Shown here in pieces: positions 62,509 through 64,000 of a DNA stretch of 64,000 bases. The notes under the pieces were generated by a model, which saw only the letters and a list, made by a program, of their open reading frames with translations, did not search any database and had not been told where the DNA came from. Each line of letters opens with the position of its first letter. The first letter of the stretch is position 1. This DNA comes from Duganella zoogloeoides (GTDB lineage Bacteria; Pseudomonadota; Gammaproteobacteria; Burkholderiales; Burkholderiaceae_D). Made by a program: the position numbers and the translations under genes. The DNA is taken from contig NZ_CP140152.1 in the NCBI RefSeq assembly GCF_034479515.1, forward strand, positions 2,356,001-2,420,000. The letters run 5' to 3'.

Positions 62509-63270
62509 TCAGCGTGGCGCGCGGCCGATTGCCGCGTCGATCACTTCGCGCATGTGCTGCGCGTGCAGCCGCTCCTCTTCGGTCGCCGCACGGGCCGACC
62601 CATGGGCCGGCCCAGCGGCTGGCTCGCGGGCTTCGGCCAGCGCCTGTTCCAGGTAGGCGTCTTCCGTGCCGAACCACTGATCCGCGACCTCCGCACCCAG
62701 CAAGCGCTCGCGCAGCTGCCGGCGCTGCGCCTGCCAACTTGCCAGCCGGTGCAGGTCGGGATCGTCGCCTAAATTTTGTGCCGCCAACAGCGTGGCATGA
62801 GCGGCCAGATAGCGGTCGTACCGTGCGGCCAGCGCTTGCGCCTCGGCTGCGGCGCCACCGGGCAGCCTGCGGTGCAGGTGGTCATTGAGTTGTTGCAGGC
62901 GCTGCGGATTGCGTCGGTCGTTCAAATACCGCTCCATCACCATTCGCAGCGCGTGGTCGGCAACCAGTCGCTGGTCGTCGGTCAGCGCCAGGTCGGGCGG
63001 AACCGCAGGCAGCAGGGCACCCCGCGCGTGCGCAGTGGCCGTGTTCGCAGACTGGTCTGCCGGCGGCGAATCGCCAGCCGCGCCGGGCGGCGCTGGCATC
63101 GGGCCGCCTGGCGTGCCGGCTGCGCCGGTTGCCATCGCGTGGTCGGCCGGCCGTGCAGCCGTTGCCGGCAATGGCAATCCCGGTGCGACCATGCCCGGCG
63201 CCATTGCCGCTGCCAGCACCGTGGCGGCGAGCACCAGCGTGGCTGCCGCTACCATGGGCGCTGCCTGCAT
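62509..63270 (-). CDS. Lipase secretion chaperone-like (LifO-like) protein
   Basis: The ATG at 63270 gives MQAAPMVAAATLVLAATVLA, a membrane anchor or signal, then a Pro/Ala linker and a helical domain from about residue 80. The pattern resembles lipase chaperones (Lif): LTDDQRLVADHALRMVMERY, LNDHLHRRLPGGAAAEAQAL, WQAQRRQLRERLLGAEVAD and WFGTEDAYLEQALAEA close to the usual FG-E-AY motif. It is short (253 residues; the family is about 330), and the RxxFDYFLSALGE motif is not clear. It begins within the stop of the GH43 gene (TGATG). No lipase gene is in view, so its client is uncertain. Confidence 0.5.
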   Translation of the reverse strand: MQAAPMVAAATLVLAATVLAAAMAPGMVAPGLPLPATAARPADHAMATGAAGTPGGPMPAPPGAAGDSPPADQSANTATAHARGALLPAVPPDLALTDDQRLVADHALRMVMERYLNDRRNPQRLQQLNDHLHRRLPGGAAAEAQALAARYDRYLAAHATLLAAQNLGDDPDLHRLASWQAQRRQLRERLLGAEVADQWFGTEDAYLEQALAEAREPAAGPAHGSARAATEEERLHAQHMREVIDAAIGRAPR

Positions 63271-64000
63271 CAGTAGGACGGCCAGCCGTTGGTGAAGAAC
63301 AGGTCGCTCATGAACAGCACCGGGGTGTAGTTGTTCTGGCTGTCGAGCGCATGGCGCGCCAGCACGCCATTGCTGATCGACTCGGCGCCCGGCGCGATGA
63401 AGCGGCCGCCACCCGCATCGAGCACGGTACCGCCGCCATTGCGCATGTCCACGCCGTTCTTGTCGAGGTACGGTCCCGTGACACTGGTCGAGCGGCCGTA
63501 GGCGATACGGTAGGTGCTGTTGGCGCCGTCGCAGCATTTACCCTTGGAGACGAACAGATAGTAATACGAACCATTGGCCACGATGAACGGGTTTTCGATG
63601 CCGATCGAGTCGGTTGCCAGCCGGGTCCTGGCACCAAAAGGTTTCAGGGTGTTGGCATCGACCCGCGTAATGTAGATCCCGGTCCAGAACGAGCCATAGC
63701 TGAGCCAAGGCTGGCCGGCTTTGTCGACGAAGAAATTGGGATCGATGGCGTTGAAGTTGTCGCCGGGAGCCGAGGTGATGACGACGCCCTGGTCCACCCA
63801 GTTACCCTGGGCGATGCTCGATGCCGTGGCCAGCCCGATGGCCGACTTCTGGCTGCCGAAGGTCGACACCGCGTAGTACAGGATTGCTTTGCCATTCCAC
63901 TCGTGCAGATCGGGCGCCCATACCTGCTTTTTATTGCCGTTGTACTGGCCCCACCACGACAGGCCGTTGCCGAAAATCGGCACGCCCTGGGTCCACGCGC
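63270..64000 (-). CDS. GH43 arabinan endo-1,5-alpha-L-arabinosidase, 3' part
   Basis: The gene runs off the right edge, so only the C-terminal 240 or so residues are readable. They match GH43 arabinanases: GNKKQVWAPDLHEWNGKAIL, the Asp region in FNAIDPNFFVDKAGQPWLSY, WTGIYITRVDANTLKP, GIENPFIVANGSYYYLFVS with the likely catalytic Glu, and GGGRFIAPGAESISNG. It should cleave arabinan backbones outside the cell or in the periplasm. Two cysteines (KCC) are present. Its stop overlaps the start of the lipase-chaperone-like gene, so these two are translated together. Confidence 0.88.
   Translation of the reverse strand, partial: AWTQGVPIFGNGLSWWGQYNGNKKQVWAPDLHEWNGKAILYYAVSTFGSQKSAIGLATASSIAQGNWVDQGVVITSAPGDNFNAIDPNFFVDKAGQPWLSYGSFWTGIYITRVDANTLKPFGARTRLATDSIGIENPFIVANGSYYYLFVSKGKCCDGANSTYRIAYGRSTSVTGPYLDKNGVDMRNGGGTVLDAGGGRFIAPGAESISNGVLARHALDSQNNYTPVLFMSDLFFTNGWPSY

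Overview
The window looks like a chromosomal segment of a GC-rich betaproteobacterium, most likely family Oxalobacteraceae (Massilia, Duganella, Janthinobacterium or a close relative). The reasons are an MSHA-type pilus gene cluster, proteins with C-terminal PEP-CTERM sorting signals, class I PHA synthase with PhaR, and the gene order bamD-rluD-pgeF-phaC-phaR-rimO-metC-hisC that is familiar from Burkholderiales. Genus assignment is inference; no rRNA or tRNA gene was seen in the window. No stretch longer than 300 bases lacks a gene.

Left end (1-11.1 kb): the tail of mshJ followed by mshK, mshL, mshM and mshN, a translationally coupled pilus-assembly operon. The ATPase and platform genes that often follow do not appear. 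Instead there are two large Gly/Ala-rich paralogous PEP-CTERM proteins flanking an AraC-type regulator gene. Both PEP-CTERM genes carry the same 29-bp operator-like element (two GAGAGT half sites 22 bp apart) at nearly the same distance from the start codon, so the three genes look like one regulated surface/exopolymer module.

Middle (11-34 kb): a degenerate HD-GYP protein with an aminotransferase, an orphan PIN protein, yaaA, then the housekeeping and PHA block (bamD, rluD, pgeF, phaC, phaR, a lone motA, rimO, metC, hisC). An apparently perfect LexA box lies directly before a two-gene operon encoding a radical-SAM/HhH protein and a DUF4130-UdgX uracil-DNA crosslinking protein, an SOS-type DNA repair cassette of poorly known function. 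A small membrane protein, an alpha/beta hydrolase with serB, and mfd follow.

Right half (33-64 kb): a 5'-nucleotidase, a candidate orphan small RNA, a 7TM-DISM diguanylate cyclase, a TetR regulator, a chemoreceptor, PBP1A, glpD, a POT peptide transporter, ppnN, a glucose-dehydrogenase-like SDR plus GH15 operon, and a prfB-HAD-lysS operon whose prfB keeps the classical +1 programmed frameshift. Then come udk, cpdB and a three-gene Crp/hybrid kinase/response regulator operon. The response regulator's last codons are supplied by an inserted RAYT-type (REP-associated tyrosine) transposase element with near-perfect 28-bp terminal inverted repeats. The window ends with an aldo/keto reductase, a DUF4272 protein, an RcnB-family protein, a lipase-chaperone-like protein and the 3' part of a GH43 arabinanase gene.

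Many long open frames run antisense to genes because of the high GC content; these were treated as shadows. Start codons were re-chosen where a better ATG, a ribosome binding site or gene overlap argued for it.
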